A stretch of 64,000 bases of DNA from Stutzerimonas balearica DSM 6083 (GCF_000818015.1 NZ_CP007511.1:3606501-3670500); one strand, 5' to 3'; positions 1 to 8,935 are shown, numbered from the stretch's first letter. Numbers and translations are program-made. The notes: a model not told the origin generated them from the sequence alone.

Positions 1-1
1 C

Positions 2-874
2 CCGCTGCCCTACCCCTTCCGCAGCGCCGGCGAACTGCTCGCCCTGTGCCAGCAGCACGCGCTGTCGATCAGCCAGCTGATGCTCGCCAACGAAGGCGCC
101 TGGCGCCCCGAGGCCGAGACGCGCCAGGGCCTGCTGCACATCTGGCAGGTGATGCAGGACTGCGTCGCCGCGGGCTGCCGCAACGAAGGCGTGATGCCGG
201 GCGGGCTGAAGGTGGCGCGCCGTGCCGCCGCCCTCAACCGCCAGTTGCGCGAACACCCGGAAGCCAACCTGCGCGACGCGCTGAACGTGCTCGACTGGGT
301 AGACCTCTATGCGCTGGCGGTCAACGAGGAAAACGCCAGCGGCGGTCGCGTCGTCACCGCCCCGACCAATGGCGCGGCCGGCATCGTCCCGGCGCTGCTG
401 CACTACTACTGGCGCTTCGTGCCCGGTGCCAGCGAGGACGGCGTGGTGCGCTTCCTGCTCACCGCCGCGGCGATCGGCATCCTCTACAAGGAGAACGCCT
501 CGATCTCCGGCGCCGAGGTCGGCTGCCAGGGTGAGGTCGGCGTGGCCTGCTCGATGGCCGCCGGCGCGCTGTGCGAGGTGCTCGGCGGTACGCCGCAACA
601 GGTCGAGAACGCCGCCGAGATCGGCATGGAACACAATCTCGGGCTGACCTGCGATCCGGTCGGCGGACTGGTCCAGGTGCCGTGCATCGAGCGCAACGCG
701 ATGGGGGCGGTCAAGGCGCTCAATGCGGCGCGCATGGCCCTGCGTGGCGATGGCCGGCACTTCGTCTCGCTGGACAAGGTGATCCGCACGATGCGCCAGA
801 CCGGCGCCGACATGAAGAGCAAGTACAAGGAGACCGCCCGCGGCGGCCTGGCGGTGAACATCATCGAGTGCTGA
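2..874 (+). CDS. sdaA: L-serine ammonia-lyase, iron-sulfur type (3' part)
   Basis: Converts L-serine to pyruvate and ammonia in the cytoplasm. The reading frame is open from the left edge, so the N-terminal part is missing and about 290 residues are visible. The [4Fe-4S] ligands have the family spacing: Cys in GCQGEVG, then 42 residues to TCDPVGG, then 11 to PCIERN. The protein ends in NIIEC, the C-terminal cysteine that caps the cluster in the resting enzyme. In Pseudomonas sdaA often belongs to a glycine-cleavage operon, which would lie to the left; that is inference from family context, not visible here. The next gene starts 87 bp downstream. Confidence 0.95.
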   Translation, partial: PLPYPFRSAGELLALCQQHALSISQLMLANEGAWRPEAETRQGLLHIWQVMQDCVAAGCRNEGVMPGGLKVARRAAALNRQLREHPEANLRDALNVLDWVDLYALAVNEENASGGRVVTAPTNGAAGIVPALLHYYWRFVPGASEDGVVRFLLTAAAIGILYKENASISGAEVGCQGEVGVACSMAAGALCEVLGGTPQQVENAAEIGMEHNLGLTCDPVGGLVQVPCIERNAMGAVKALNAARMALRGDGRHFVSLDKVIRTMRQTGADMKSKYKETARGGLAVNIIEC

Positions 875-961
875 GCGCCGCGATGCGATGAACGGCACCC
901 ATCAGCCCAGCGGCGCAGCGGTCCCTACAGTAGGGATGATCCGAAGGGAGAACAGCCAGCC

Positions 962-3472
962 ATGTGCAGCGCGCCCAGCGACACCGGCGGTGGCCAGACC
1001 AGGCCGGCGCCCGCCGGCCAACCCTCATCACTGGCCGAGACGCATCGCCTGGCCGTGCAGCGGCACACGCCGGCCAGCATGCTGATCGATCGCAACGGGC
1101 AGATCCTGCACGTCAGCGAACGGGCTGGCCGTTATCTGCGCCACCCGGCCGGCGAACCCACGCTGCTGCTGACGCAGCTGGTGCTGCCCGAGCTGCGCCT
1201 CGAACTGCGCCTGGCCTTGCTCGATGCGGTGCGCCGCGGCGAGAGCGTCGAAGCCAAGCGCGTGCATGTGCTGCGCGACGGTGAATGGGTCTGGGTCAGC
1301 ATCTCGGTGCGCCCGGTCGAGCCAGGCCAGAGCGATCACCTGCTGGTGCTGTTCGACGAGATCCAGGCGCGCCGAGAACTGCCGAGCCCGCCGGACCAGC
1401 AGGACGGCCTGATGCGCCAGCTCGAAGCCGAGCTGCAGCAAACCCAGGACCAGCTGCTACAGGCCACCGCTCAGGCGCGTGGTGCCGCCGCGCCCTCGCT
1501 CGCGGGCGACGCGCCCCTGCCGGCAGCAATCGACAACGACCTGCAGGCCGCCAACGAACGGCTGCGCCAGCAGCTCGAACAGACCCGCCAGAGCGCCGAC
1601 GAGCTGCAGAACCTGATCGCCGCGGTGGATATCGCCACCCTGCTGGTCGACGGCGACCTGCGCGTCACATGGTGCTCGCCACGCCTGCGCGAGATGCTGG
1701 CGCTGGCCGCCGGCGACATCGAGCGCAGCCTGGAGCGGATCGCACGGCGCCTGGACTACCCACAGCTGTTCGACCACCTGCGCAGCGTCTGCACGCACAA
1801 CGTGCGGATGCGCCGCGAGGTCCCCGACCAGGACGGCCGCTGGTATCTGGCGCGGCTGGCGCCCTACCGCGCCGGCCGCGAGGCCTGCGGCGCGGTGCTC
1901 AGCCTGATCGACGTCAGCGACCGCCGCGAAGCCGAAGACCGCGCGCGTGCCGGCGAAGCCCACATGCGCCGGCTGGCGCAGAGCATGCGCGGCTACGCCA
2001 TCATCACCATGGACCCGGACGGCCGGGTCACCAGCTGGAACGGCGGCGCTGAAACCATCTTCGGCTTCAGCGAGGGCGAAATGCTCGGCCAGCCGGTCGA
2101 GCGCATCTACAGCGAACAGGACCGCCAGCAGGACGTTCCGCAAAAGGAGCGGCAGCGCGCCCTGGCAGACGGCTCGGCGTCGGACGAGCGCTGGCACCTG
2201 CGCGAGGACGGCCAGCAGATCTACTGCAGCGGGCTGGTCAATCCACTGCTCGACGGCGATCGCCTGCTGGGCTTCGCCAAGATCGCCCGCGACCTCACCG
2301 AGCAGAAACGCCAGAGCAGCGAACAGGCCAGCCGCCTGGAGCATGCGCAGAGCACCAGCGAGCAGAAGGACCAGTTCTTCGCCGTGCTCTCTCACGAACT
2401 CAAGCACCCGCTGAACCTCATCCAGCTCAACAGCGACCTGATCATCCGCGCCCCGGTGGTCAAGCAGTCGCCCGCGCTGAGCAAGGCCGCCAGGGGCATC
2501 CAGGCCGCGGTGCGCAGCCAGTCGCGCATCATCGACGACCTGATGGACGTCTCGCGCCTGCGTACCGGCAAGCTCAAGCTCTACTTCGACACCTTGCACT
2601 ACCAGGCGCTGCTCGAGGGCATCGAAGCGGTGTTTCGCCCGCTGACCCAGGCCGACGGCGTGGTCTTCGACAGCGAACACGACCCCGAGCCGCTGTACGT
2701 CGAGGCGGACCCGACCCGGCTGGAACAGATCGTCTGGAACCTGCTGAACAATGCCTGGAAGTTCACCCCGCCCGGCGGGCGCATCAGCCTGCGCCTGAGC
2801 CGCGACGGCGAGCACGCCCGGCTCGAGGTGAGCGATACCGGGCATGGCATCAGCGAAGACTTCCTGCCCAAGGTCTTCGACCTGTTCGGCCAGGCCGAAG
2901 TGCAGCACAGCCAGCGCGGCCGACAGGGGCTGGGCATCGGCCTGGCGCTGGTGCAGCAGCTGGTCGAACTGCACCGCGGGCGTATCGAGGCGCATTCGGA
3001 CGGGCTCGGTCGCGGCGCGCGCTTCACCGTCTGGCTGCCGCTCTACCTGCAGGCGCAGCTGGAGCTCGGCGACCAGCCCCTGGCCCATGACAACGGCCAG
3101 CTGCAGGGCGTGCGCATCCTGCTGGTGGACGACAGCCCCGAAGTGCTGGAAATGCTCGACGACCTGCTGCGCAGCGAGGGTGCCGAGATCGAAACCGCCG
3201 GCAGCGGCAAAGAGGCGCTGGCACGCTGCGCCGCCAGCCGCTACGACGTGATCCTTTCCGATGTCGGCATGCCCGGGCTGGACGGCTACCAGACGATCAG
3301 CGCAATCCGTGCGAAATCGCTCAACCGCCACACCCCGGCTATCGCGCTCAGCGGCTATGGCTCGCGAGACGCGCTGGAGCAGGCGCGCAGCGCCGGCTTC
3401 GACCTGCACCTGCGCAAGCCTGTCGACCTGGATTCGCTGGTCAGTGCGGTGCGCCAGGTGCGCCGGCGCTGA
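962..3472 (+). CDS. Hybrid sensor histidine kinase resembling the C-terminal half of a CheB/CheR-fusion kinase
   Basis: 836-residue soluble kinase with no membrane segment. The order is: a PAS-like region (about 40-125, ASMLIDRNGQILHVSERAGR), a Gln-rich coiled coil (about 150-215), a PAS_10-type domain (about 215-325), a PAS domain (about 335-455), HisKA with His478 in FFAVLSHELKHPLN, HATPase with NLLNNAWKF and GLGIGLALVQ, and a C-terminal receiver with Asp767 in ILSDVGMPG. The N-terminal motif is the one that normally follows CheR in CheB-CheR-PAS-kinase fusions, but no CheB or CheR domain is present. The AGGGAG site at about 943-948 supports the start, and a short palindrome CCCTACAGTAGGG lies at 923-935. 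The stop overlaps the convergent phhR end by 32 bp. Ligand and output are unknown. Confidence 0.9.
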   Translation: MCSAPSDTGGGQTRPAPAGQPSSLAETHRLAVQRHTPASMLIDRNGQILHVSERAGRYLRHPAGEPTLLLTQLVLPELRLELRLALLDAVRRGESVEAKRVHVLRDGEWVWVSISVRPVEPGQSDHLLVLFDEIQARRELPSPPDQQDGLMRQLEAELQQTQDQLLQATAQARGAAAPSLAGDAPLPAAIDNDLQAANERLRQQLEQTRQSADELQNLIAAVDIATLLVDGDLRVTWCSPRLREMLALAAGDIERSLERIARRLDYPQLFDHLRSVCTHNVRMRREVPDQDGRWYLARLAPYRAGREACGAVLSLIDVSDRREAEDRARAGEAHMRRLAQSMRGYAIITMDPDGRVTSWNGGAETIFGFSEGEMLGQPVERIYSEQDRQQDVPQKERQRALADGSASDERWHLREDGQQIYCSGLVNPLLDGDRLLGFAKIARDLTEQKRQSSEQASRLEHAQSTSEQKDQFFAVLSHELKHPLNLIQLNSDLIIRAPVVKQSPALSKAARGIQAAVRSQSRIIDDLMDVSRLRTGKLKLYFDTLHYQALLEGIEAVFRPLTQADGVVFDSEHDPEPLYVEADPTRLEQIVWNLLNNAWKFTPPGGRISLRLSRDGEHARLEVSDTGHGISEDFLPKVFDLFGQAEVQHSQRGRQGLGIGLALVQQLVELHRGRIEAHSDGLGRGARFTVWLPLYLQAQLELGDQPLAHDNGQLQGVRILLVDDSPEVLEMLDDLLRSEGAEIETAGSGKEALARCAASRYDVILSDVGMPGLDGYQTISAIRAKSLNRHTPAIALSGYGSRDALEQARSAGFDLHLRKPVDLDSLVSAVRQVRRR

Positions 3473-5012
3473 TGCCGTATTCGCGCAGCTTGTTGGCGAT
3501 GGTGGTGTGCGACACGCCGAGGCGCTTGCCCAGCAGCCGGCTGCTCGGGTGCTGCTTGTAGAGGCTCTCCAGCACCGCCTTCTCGAAACGGCCCATGATC
3601 CGCCCCAGGTCGCCGTCGAGCGAGAATTCGCCGAGCGGCTGCGCCGCGCCGTAGCCAGGCAGGCGAATGTGCTCCGGGCCGATGGTGTCGCCGTCGCACA
3701 GCGACACCGCCTGGAACAGCGTGTTTTCCAGCTGCCTGACATTGCCCGGCCAGTGATAGCCGGCCAGCCGCTCGAGCGCCTGCGGCGCCAGCCGTGGCAG
3801 CGGGCAGCCGATCTGCCGGCTGGCCTGGTCGATGAAGTGGCGTGTCAACGGCTCGAGGCCGTCCAGGCATTCGCGCAGCGGCGGGATGTGCAGCGAGAGC
3901 ACGTTGAGCCGGTGGTAGAGGTCCTGGCGGAACTGCCCGCTGGCGCAGAGCTCGGAGAGGTCCTGCTGGGTCGCGCAGATCACCCGCACATCGAGGTAGA
4001 CCTCCTCGTCGCTGCCGACCCGACGGAAGCCGCCGTCCTGCAGGAAGCGCAGCAGCTTGGCCTGCAGGCGCGGGCTCATTTCGCCGACCCCGTCGAGAAA
4101 CAGCGTGCCGCCTGCGGTCAGCTCGAGCAGGCCGAGCTTGCCTTCCGGGCGCGCGCCCTCGAAGGCACCGGGGCCGTAGCCGAACAATTCGGTCTCGGCC
4201 ATCGACTCGGGCAGCCCGGCACAGTTGAGCGCCATGAACGGCGCCTGCCCGCGCGGGCTGGACAGGTGGCAGGCGCGCGCCAGCAGCTCCTTGCCGGTGC
4301 CGGTTTCGCCCTCGATCAACAAGGGCGCGTCCAGCGGTGCCATGCGCCGTGCTTCACGCACCACCGCAGCCATCATTTTCGAGCTCTGGAAGATGCTGTC
4401 GAAGCCGCGCAGCTCCTGGCGCCTGACGTTGTAGATGCGCTCGCCGAGCTGGTCGGCGCGGTGCAGCGCCAACACCGCCCCGGCCAGGGCTTCGCTGTCG
4501 TCGTGCTGCGACTGCAGCGGTGCGATGTCGGCGAGAAACACCTGGCCCTTGACCTGCACACGCAGGCCGTTGATGCGCGCCTTGTTGCTGCGTACCAGCT
4601 CCGGCAGGTCGAAATCCTCGGCATAGCGCGACAGGCTCATGCCCGGCACCTCGTCGACGCGCACCCCGAGCAGCTGCGCCGCGGCCCGGTTGGCGGCGAC
4701 GATGGCACCACTCATGTCGATCGACAGCACCGGAAAATCCAGCGCACCGAGCAGCGCATTGAGTTCCAGCGAATGCCGCTCGCTGGGCATCAGCCCGACC
4801 TTGCGCACCTCGAACACCCCGGGCAGCGCCTCGATCTTTGGCCGCAGCGCCTGCAGCTGCAGGTTCATCAGGTTCGGGCAGTGCAGGTAGATGGCATTGC
4901 CCTGCTCGCCGCCGACTTCGCCGCGGGCGACGTTGATGCCGTAATCGACGAGCAGGTTGAGCATGTCGCGCAGGATGCCGACACGGTTCTGGCAGAGCAC
5001 ACGGATACGCAT
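3441..5012 (-). CDS. phhR: TyrR-family regulator of aromatic amino acid catabolism PhhR
   Basis: 523-residue activator of phenylalanine and tyrosine catabolism that responds to aromatic amino acids. It has an N-terminal ACT domain (1-75, MRIRVLCQNRVGILRDML), a PAS domain (about 80-190), an AAA+ domain (about 205-430) with Walker A GETGTGKE, and a C-terminal HTH (GVSHTTIANKLREYGI). The AAA+ loop reads GAFEGA instead of the GAFTGA that contacts sigma-54. That is typical of TyrR/PhhR proteins acting with sigma-70 promoters, and it argues against the glycine regulator GcsR. The gene is divergent from phhA across a 255-bp region with two palindromes. An A-rich Crc-type motif lies just upstream of its start. 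Confidence 0.93.
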   Translation of the reverse strand: MRIRVLCQNRVGILRDMLNLLVDYGINVARGEVGGEQGNAIYLHCPNLMNLQLQALRPKIEALPGVFEVRKVGLMPSERHSLELNALLGALDFPVLSIDMSGAIVAANRAAAQLLGVRVDEVPGMSLSRYAEDFDLPELVRSNKARINGLRVQVKGQVFLADIAPLQSQHDDSEALAGAVLALHRADQLGERIYNVRRQELRGFDSIFQSSKMMAAVVREARRMAPLDAPLLIEGETGTGKELLARACHLSSPRGQAPFMALNCAGLPESMAETELFGYGPGAFEGARPEGKLGLLELTAGGTLFLDGVGEMSPRLQAKLLRFLQDGGFRRVGSDEEVYLDVRVICATQQDLSELCASGQFRQDLYHRLNVLSLHIPPLRECLDGLEPLTRHFIDQASRQIGCPLPRLAPQALERLAGYHWPGNVRQLENTLFQAVSLCDGDTIGPEHIRLPGYGAAQPLGEFSLDGDLGRIMGRFEKAVLESLYKQHPSSRLLGKRLGVSHTTIANKLREYGISAGAPGAPH

Positions 5013-5022
5013 GGCATGGGCC

Positions 5023-5033
5023 TTCTTGTTTTT
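5023..5033 (-). promoter_or_regulatory. Crc/Hfq-type CA motif in the phhR leader
   Basis: Read in the phhR direction the bases are AAAAACAAGAA, which contains two overlapping AAnAAnAA matches (AAAAACAA and AACAAGAA) 11-21 nt upstream of the start codon. AAnAAnAA is the Hfq/Crc target of Pseudomonas catabolite repression. The assignment rests on sequence match and position only. Confidence 0.65.
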
Positions 5034-5052
5034 CGCGGCGGGCCGCTTTTGT

Positions 5053-5070
5053 CGTCAAGAATATTTGACG
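5053..5070. promoter_or_regulatory. Perfect 6-6-6 palindrome, candidate PhhR operator near phhR
   Basis: CGTCAA-N6-TTGACG is a perfect inverted repeat with the same geometry as the TyrR box (TGTAAA-N6-TTTACA). It starts 41 bp upstream of phhR, a position suited to autoregulation. Confidence 0.55.
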
Positions 5071-5114
5071 GCTTCGATGCCCGCCAGCGCCGTTCGTTCT
5101 GCTTTCGCCCGTTG

Positions 5115-5132
5115 CGTAATGATTTTTTTACA
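5115..5132. promoter_or_regulatory. TyrR-box-like PhhR operator for phhA
   Basis: CGTAAT-N6-TTTACA matches the TyrR-box arms TGTAAA-N6-TTTACA at 10 of 12 positions. It lies 135 bp upstream of phhA, consistent with an upstream activator site, and 45 bp from the second palindrome of this divergent region. Confidence 0.65.
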
Positions 5133-5214
5133 AAATGCTCCCCATGCTTGCGGCAAGCTGTCGCAGCCGGGGCTGCCCAAGGCTCCGTTGGCGGGTTCAG
5201 ATGAGGCATCCGAT

Positions 5215-5224
5215 AACAACAACA
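5215..5224 (+). promoter_or_regulatory. Crc/Hfq-type CA motif in the phhA leader
   Basis: AACAACAACA contains AAnAAnAA and lies 44-53 nt upstream of the phhA ATG, farther from the ribosome-binding site than in the other genes of this set. Confidence 0.55.
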
Positions 5225-5267
5225 TTGCCTCACAGACGCGCCTTGCCGCGTCGGGCCAGGAGGTCAG

Positions 5268-6053
5268 ATGAAAACCACGCGATACGTCGCCCGCGAACCG
5301 GACGCCGAGGGCATCATCCATTATCCGGACAGCGAACATGCGGTGTGGAACACCCTCATCGAGCGCCAGCTGAAACTGCTGCCGGGGCGCGCCTGCGACG
5401 AATACCTCGACGGCCTCGACCAGCTCGCCCTGCCCAACGACCGCGTCCCGCAGCTTGGCGAAGTCAACCGCGTGCTCGAACGGACCACCGGCTGGCAGGT
5501 GGCCCGCGTGCCGGCGCTGATTCCCTTCCAGACCTTTTTCGAACTGCTGGCCAGCAAGCGCTTTCCGGTGGCTACCTTCATCCGCACGCCGGAGGAGCTG
5601 GACTACCTGCAGGAGCCGGACATCTTTCACGAGATCTTCGGCCACTGCCCGTTGCTGACCAACCCCTGGTTCGCCGAGTTCACCCACACCTACGGCCAGC
5701 TGGGCCTGGCGGCGAGCAAGGAGGAACGCGTGTACCTGGCGCGGCTGTACTGGATGACCGTGGAATTCGGCCTGGTCGATACCCCGGCCGGCCGGCGCAT
5801 CTACGGCGGCGGCATCCTCTCCTCGCCGAAGGAGACGCTTTACAGCCTGTCCAGCGAACCCGAGCAGCAGGCCTTCGACCCCTTGGAGGCGATGCGCACG
5901 CCGTATCGCATCGATATCCTGCAGCCACTGTATTTCGTCCTGCCGGACCTGCACCGGCTGTTCGAACTGGCCCGCGAGGACATCATGGCGCTGGTCCGGC
6001 AGGCCATGCGCCTGGGCCTGCACCAGCCGAAGTTTCCACCCAAGGCGGCGTAG
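5268..6053 (+). CDS. phhA: Phenylalanine-4-hydroxylase
   Basis: Monomeric-type, non-heme-iron, pterin-dependent enzyme that hydroxylates L-phenylalanine to L-tyrosine. 261 residues is normal for bacterial PAH. The iron ligands are visible as His121 and His126 in HEIFGHCP and Glu166 in YWMTVEFGL. The start follows a strong CAGGAGG-type site (GCCAGGAGGTCAG). It is the first gene of phhABC. The TAG stop is the beginning of a dispersed palindromic repeat that separates it from phhB by 223 bp, so phhB and phhC may be partly uncoupled from phhA. Confidence 0.97.
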   Translation: MKTTRYVAREPDAEGIIHYPDSEHAVWNTLIERQLKLLPGRACDEYLDGLDQLALPNDRVPQLGEVNRVLERTTGWQVARVPALIPFQTFFELLASKRFPVATFIRTPEELDYLQEPDIFHEIFGHCPLLTNPWFAEFTHTYGQLGLAASKEERVYLARLYWMTVEFGLVDTPAGRRIYGGGILSSPKETLYSLSSEPEQQAFDPLEAMRTPYRIDILQPLYFVLPDLHRLFELAREDIMALVRQAMRLGLHQPKFPPKAA

Positions 6054-6214
6054 GGTGGAAAACCGCAAGGCGTTTTCCACGCGCCGGTTCGGCTGCCACC
6101 AAGCAGCAGGTGGATGACGCCGCAAGGCTCATCCACCGACCGCAACCCGATCTATCGACAGCGAGGCGGAGCGAACCCGACGCGTGGACAAGCCTGCGGC
6201 GTTGTCCACCCTAC
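6050..6214. repeat. GTAGGGTGG...CCACCCTAC palindromic repeat between phhA and phhB
   Basis: A 165-bp element that begins with GTAGGGTGGAAAAC at the phhA stop codon and ends in TTGTCCACCCTAC. It holds three hairpins: GTGGAAAAC/GTTTTCCAC, GGTGGATGA/TCATCCACC and GTGGACAA/TTGTCCAC. It belongs to the same family as the copies near 18.5, 20.8, 22.3, 38.7-39.4 and 46.2-46.9 kb. Confidence 0.85.
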
Positions 6215-6276
6215 GGCCTTTCATTCGCCTAGGCTTTCCAATGACCTTCACCCAACAGACCAAAGGGACCGACACC

Positions 6277-6633
6277 ATGACCGCCCTCGCCCAAGCCCAA
6301 TGCGAAGCCTGCCGCGCCGATGCGCCCAAGGTATCCGACGAAGAACTGGCCGAGCTGATCCGCGAGATTCCCGACTGGAACATCGAGGTACGCGGCGACC
6401 ACATGGAGCTGGAACGCGTCTTCCTGTTCCGCACTTTCCGCCACGCCCTGGCCTTCACCAACGCGGTCGGCGCCATCGCCGAGGAAGTCGGCCACCATCC
6501 GGCCCTGCTCACCGAATGGGGCAAGGTCACCGTGACCTGGTGGAGCCACGAGATGCGCGGCCTGCACCGCAACGACTTCATCATGGCCGCGCGCACCGAC
6601 CAGCTCGCCGCCAGCGCCGAGGGCCGCAAGTGA
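6277..6633 (+). CDS. phhB: Pterin-4a-carbinolamine dehydratase
   Basis: 118-residue enzyme that dehydrates the 4a-hydroxytetrahydropterin formed by PhhA, so the cofactor can be reduced again. The family signature is clear: [11 protein letters not shown] followed by VTVTWWSHE. The ATG at 6277 is chosen because it starts at the conserved N-terminus and follows AAAGGGAC; an in-frame start at 6184 lies inside the upstream repeat. The stop overlaps the phhC start as TGATG, which suggests translational coupling. Confidence 0.95.
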   Translation: MTALAQAQCEACRADAPKVSDEELAELIREIPDWNIEVRGDHMELERVFLFRTFRHALAFTNAVGAIAEEVGHHPALLTEWGKVTVTWWSHEMRGLHRNDFIMAARTDQLAASAEGRK

Positions 6634-7826
6634 TGCATTTCGGCCAGATACCCCGCGTGCCCGGCGACCCGATCCTCGGCCTGCTGGACGCCTACCGCGC
6701 CGACCCCAACCCGGCCAAGCTCGACCTGGGCGTCGGCGTTTACAAGGACGCCCGCGGGCTGACGCCCATTCCACGGGCGGTCAAGCTGGCCGAGCAGCGC
6801 CTGGTCGACAGCGAAGAAACCAAGAGCTACATCGGCGGCCACGGCGATGCCCTGTTCGGCGCGCAGTTGCTGCGCCTGGTGTTGAGCCCGCGTGCGCTGG
6901 CGCTGACCGAGGAGCGCGCCGGTTGCACCCAGGCCCCCGGGGGCACCGGCGCCTTGCGCCTGGCCGGCGAGTTCATTGCCCGCTGCCTGCCCGGGCGCAG
7001 CCTCTGGCTGAGCGACCCGACCTGGCCGATCCATGAAACGCTGTTCGCCGCGGCGGGCGTGCCGCTGCGCCATTACCCCTACGTCGGCGCCGACAACCGC
7101 CTGGACCGCGACGGCCTGTTCGCCACGCTGGAGCGCATTCCACCCGGCGACGTGGTGCTGCTGCACGCCTGCTGTCACAACCCGACCGGCTTCGACCTGA
7201 GCCAGGACGACTGGCTGCGGGTGCTCGACATCGTGCGTCGCCGCGAACTGCTGCCGCTGTTCGACTTCGCCTACCAGGGCTTCGGCGATGGCCTGGACGA
7301 GGACGCCTGGGCGGTGCGGCTGTTCGCCGAGACGCTGCCGGAGCTGCTGATCACCAGTTCGTGCTCGAAGAACTTCGGCCTGTACCGCGAGCGCACCGGC
7401 GGGCTGATCGTGCTCGCCGCCGACAGCGAACGGCTGCTCGATGTACGCAGCCAGCTGGCGGCGCTGGCCCGCGGCCTGTGGTCGACGCCGCCGGCACACG
7501 GCGCCGCGGTGGTGGCCGCCATCCTCAGCGACGATCCGCTGCGGCAGATCTGGCAGGACGAGGTAGAAACGATGCGCCGGCGCATCGCCAGCCTGCGCCA
7601 GGGTCTGGTCGAGGCGCTGATGCCCTACGGGCTGGCCGAACGCTTCGCGCACATCGCCGAGCAGCGCGGGATGTTCTCCTACACCGGGCTGACCGCCGAA
7701 CAGGTGCGCCGGCTGCGCGCCGAGCATTCGGTGTACCTGGTCGAAAGCGGCCGCGCCAGCGTCGCCGGGCTCGATGCCGAACGCCTCGATGCCCTGGCCG
7801 CCGCCATCGCCCGGGTAGTCGCCTGA
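6633..7826 (+). CDS. phhC: Aromatic amino acid aminotransferase
   Basis: 397-residue fold-type I PLP enzyme that transaminates tyrosine to 4-hydroxyphenylpyruvate (also phenylalanine and tryptophan), linking PhhA to HppD. Features seen are the substrate-side GVYKDARG, CHNPTGFD, the PLP Asp in LFDFAYQGF, and the PLP lysine in SSCSKNFGLYRERTG. The ATG at 6633 overlaps the phhB stop. It is convergent with the AraC-type gene downstream. Confidence 0.94.
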   Translation: MHFGQIPRVPGDPILGLLDAYRADPNPAKLDLGVGVYKDARGLTPIPRAVKLAEQRLVDSEETKSYIGGHGDALFGAQLLRLVLSPRALALTEERAGCTQAPGGTGALRLAGEFIARCLPGRSLWLSDPTWPIHETLFAAAGVPLRHYPYVGADNRLDRDGLFATLERIPPGDVVLLHACCHNPTGFDLSQDDWLRVLDIVRRRELLPLFDFAYQGFGDGLDEDAWAVRLFAETLPELLITSSCSKNFGLYRERTGGLIVLAADSERLLDVRSQLAALARGLWSTPPAHGAAVVAAILSDDPLRQIWQDEVETMRRRIASLRQGLVEALMPYGLAERFAHIAEQRGMFSYTGLTAEQVRRLRAEHSVYLVESGRASVAGLDAERLDALAAAIARVVA

Positions 7827-7862
7827 GCCTCGCGGCGCTCACCGGCGGGCGGCGACCTCCGG

Positions 7863-8819
7863 CTAGACGCGCGCGCGCAACTGCCGCGGGCTGACGCCGA
7901 ACTGGCGCTTGAAGGCGGTGGCGAAGTTGGCCGGGCTGCTGTAGCCGGCACGCCAGGCCGCCTCGCTGACGCTGACACCGTCGCGTTCGAGCGCCTCGCG
8001 GGCCTGCTGCAGGCGCCGTTGGCGCTGATACTCGAACACCGAAAGGCCGCGCAGCGCCCGGAACTGGCGCTGCAGCGTCGTGGCGTTGCAACCGATCTCA
8101 CGGGCGATCCCCGCCAGTGACAGGCCGTCCGCCGCGCCGCTGTCGAGCAGTTCGGTCAGCCGCTGCACACGCAGGTGCTCGTGCGGGCGCAGGCCATGCG
8201 CGGGCGGCGGCTCGGCGAGGCTGCCCAAGGCTTCGCAGGCGATGTCCAGTGCCCGGCTCTCCAGGTACAGCCGTTCGAGCAGCGGGTCGTAGCCCGGCGG
8301 GCTGAGCATCTGCTCGGCCAGGGTCAGCAGGCGTGCCGAAGGTGTCCAGCGCCGCGGCACCAGATGGCTGTGCATGAAGCGATGCAGCGCACCGCCGGCC
8401 ACGTCCTGCGCACCGGCCCGCTCGAACCACTCCGGCGTCAGGCTCACCACCAGTTTGCGGATGCGCCGGCCACGTCGCGCCTGGCGGCGGAACAGCACCG
8501 GCTCGTTCATCGCCAGCGCCACGCCCTCGGGGCGGCGGCGATCGGGCTGGCCGAAGGTCAGCGCCAGGTCGCCGTACTGCACTTCGCTCTGCCCCTCGAG
8601 AAACAGCACGAACGATAGCCGCGGCCCGACCAAGTTCTCGGTGACGAAATCCTGCAGTTCCTCGTAATCGGACCAGTGCAGCGACAGGCCATCGCGCAGC
8701 TGCAACCACTGCACCCGCCCATAGAACAGCCGATCGTCATCCGGCCGCGCCAGGCGCAGGCCAGGCTGGCTCATGGCGGGCAGCTCATCGCGACGGATCA
8801 GGTGTACAGGCTGCTGCAT
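7863..8819 (-). CDS. AraC-family transcriptional regulator, probable siderophore regulator
   Basis: About 318 residues: an N-terminal sensing region and two C-terminal HTH motifs (LSLAGIAREIGCNATTLQRQ and VSVSEAAWRAGYSSPANFAT, then AFKRQFGVSPRQLRARV). Position suggests a PchR/FiuR-like role: it faces a TonB siderophore receptor across a region with a Fur-like box, and such regulators activate receptor genes when bound to the ferri-siderophore. The start at 8819 (MQQPVHLIRRDE) follows GGGGA; an in-frame ATG at 8879 is possible. The ligand is unknown. Confidence 0.85.
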   Translation of the reverse strand: MQQPVHLIRRDELPAMSQPGLRLARPDDDRLFYGRVQWLQLRDGLSLHWSDYEELQDFVTENLVGPRLSFVLFLEGQSEVQYGDLALTFGQPDRRRPEGVALAMNEPVLFRRQARRGRRIRKLVVSLTPEWFERAGAQDVAGGALHRFMHSHLVPRRWTPSARLLTLAEQMLSPPGYDPLLERLYLESRALDIACEALGSLAEPPPAHGLRPHEHLRVQRLTELLDSGAADGLSLAGIAREIGCNATTLQRQFRALRGLSVFEYQRQRRLQQAREALERDGVSVSEAAWRAGYSSPANFATAFKRQFGVSPRQLRARV

Positions 8820-8916
8820 GCGGCGGTCCCCGGTATGGCCGCGCAAAGCAAATGTTTGCGCGCGCAAAGGTTCGAGCAAGGTGCTGGTGGCAGACTACGC
8901 GCCGTCATTCTCGGAT

Positions 8917-8935
8917 GCAAATCGTTATCATTTGT
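8917..8935. promoter_or_regulatory. Fur-box-like operator
   Basis: GCAAATCGTTATCATTTGT matches the 19-bp Fur consensus at 11 positions, including the ATCATT half, and contains the inverted repeat CAAAT-N7-ATTTG. It lies 51 bp upstream of the TonB receptor and between it and the AraC gene, so it could control both. Confidence 0.6.

Noticed and set aside
1457-3742. Long antisense open frame across the hybrid kinase (761 codons)
   Set aside because: Runs in the reverse direction of a clear kinase and gives Ala/Arg/Gln-rich low-complexity protein with no domain. A product of high GC at codon position three.
5140-5267. Sigma-54 promoter for phhA
   Set aside because: No GG-N10-GC pair with the -24/-12 consensus was found, and PhhR has GAFEGA rather than GAFTGA.
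6114-6632. Extended N-terminus of PhhC beginning upstream of phhB
   Set aside because: The extra 173 residues are the shadow of phhB and of a repeat; the real start at 6633 overlaps the phhB stop.
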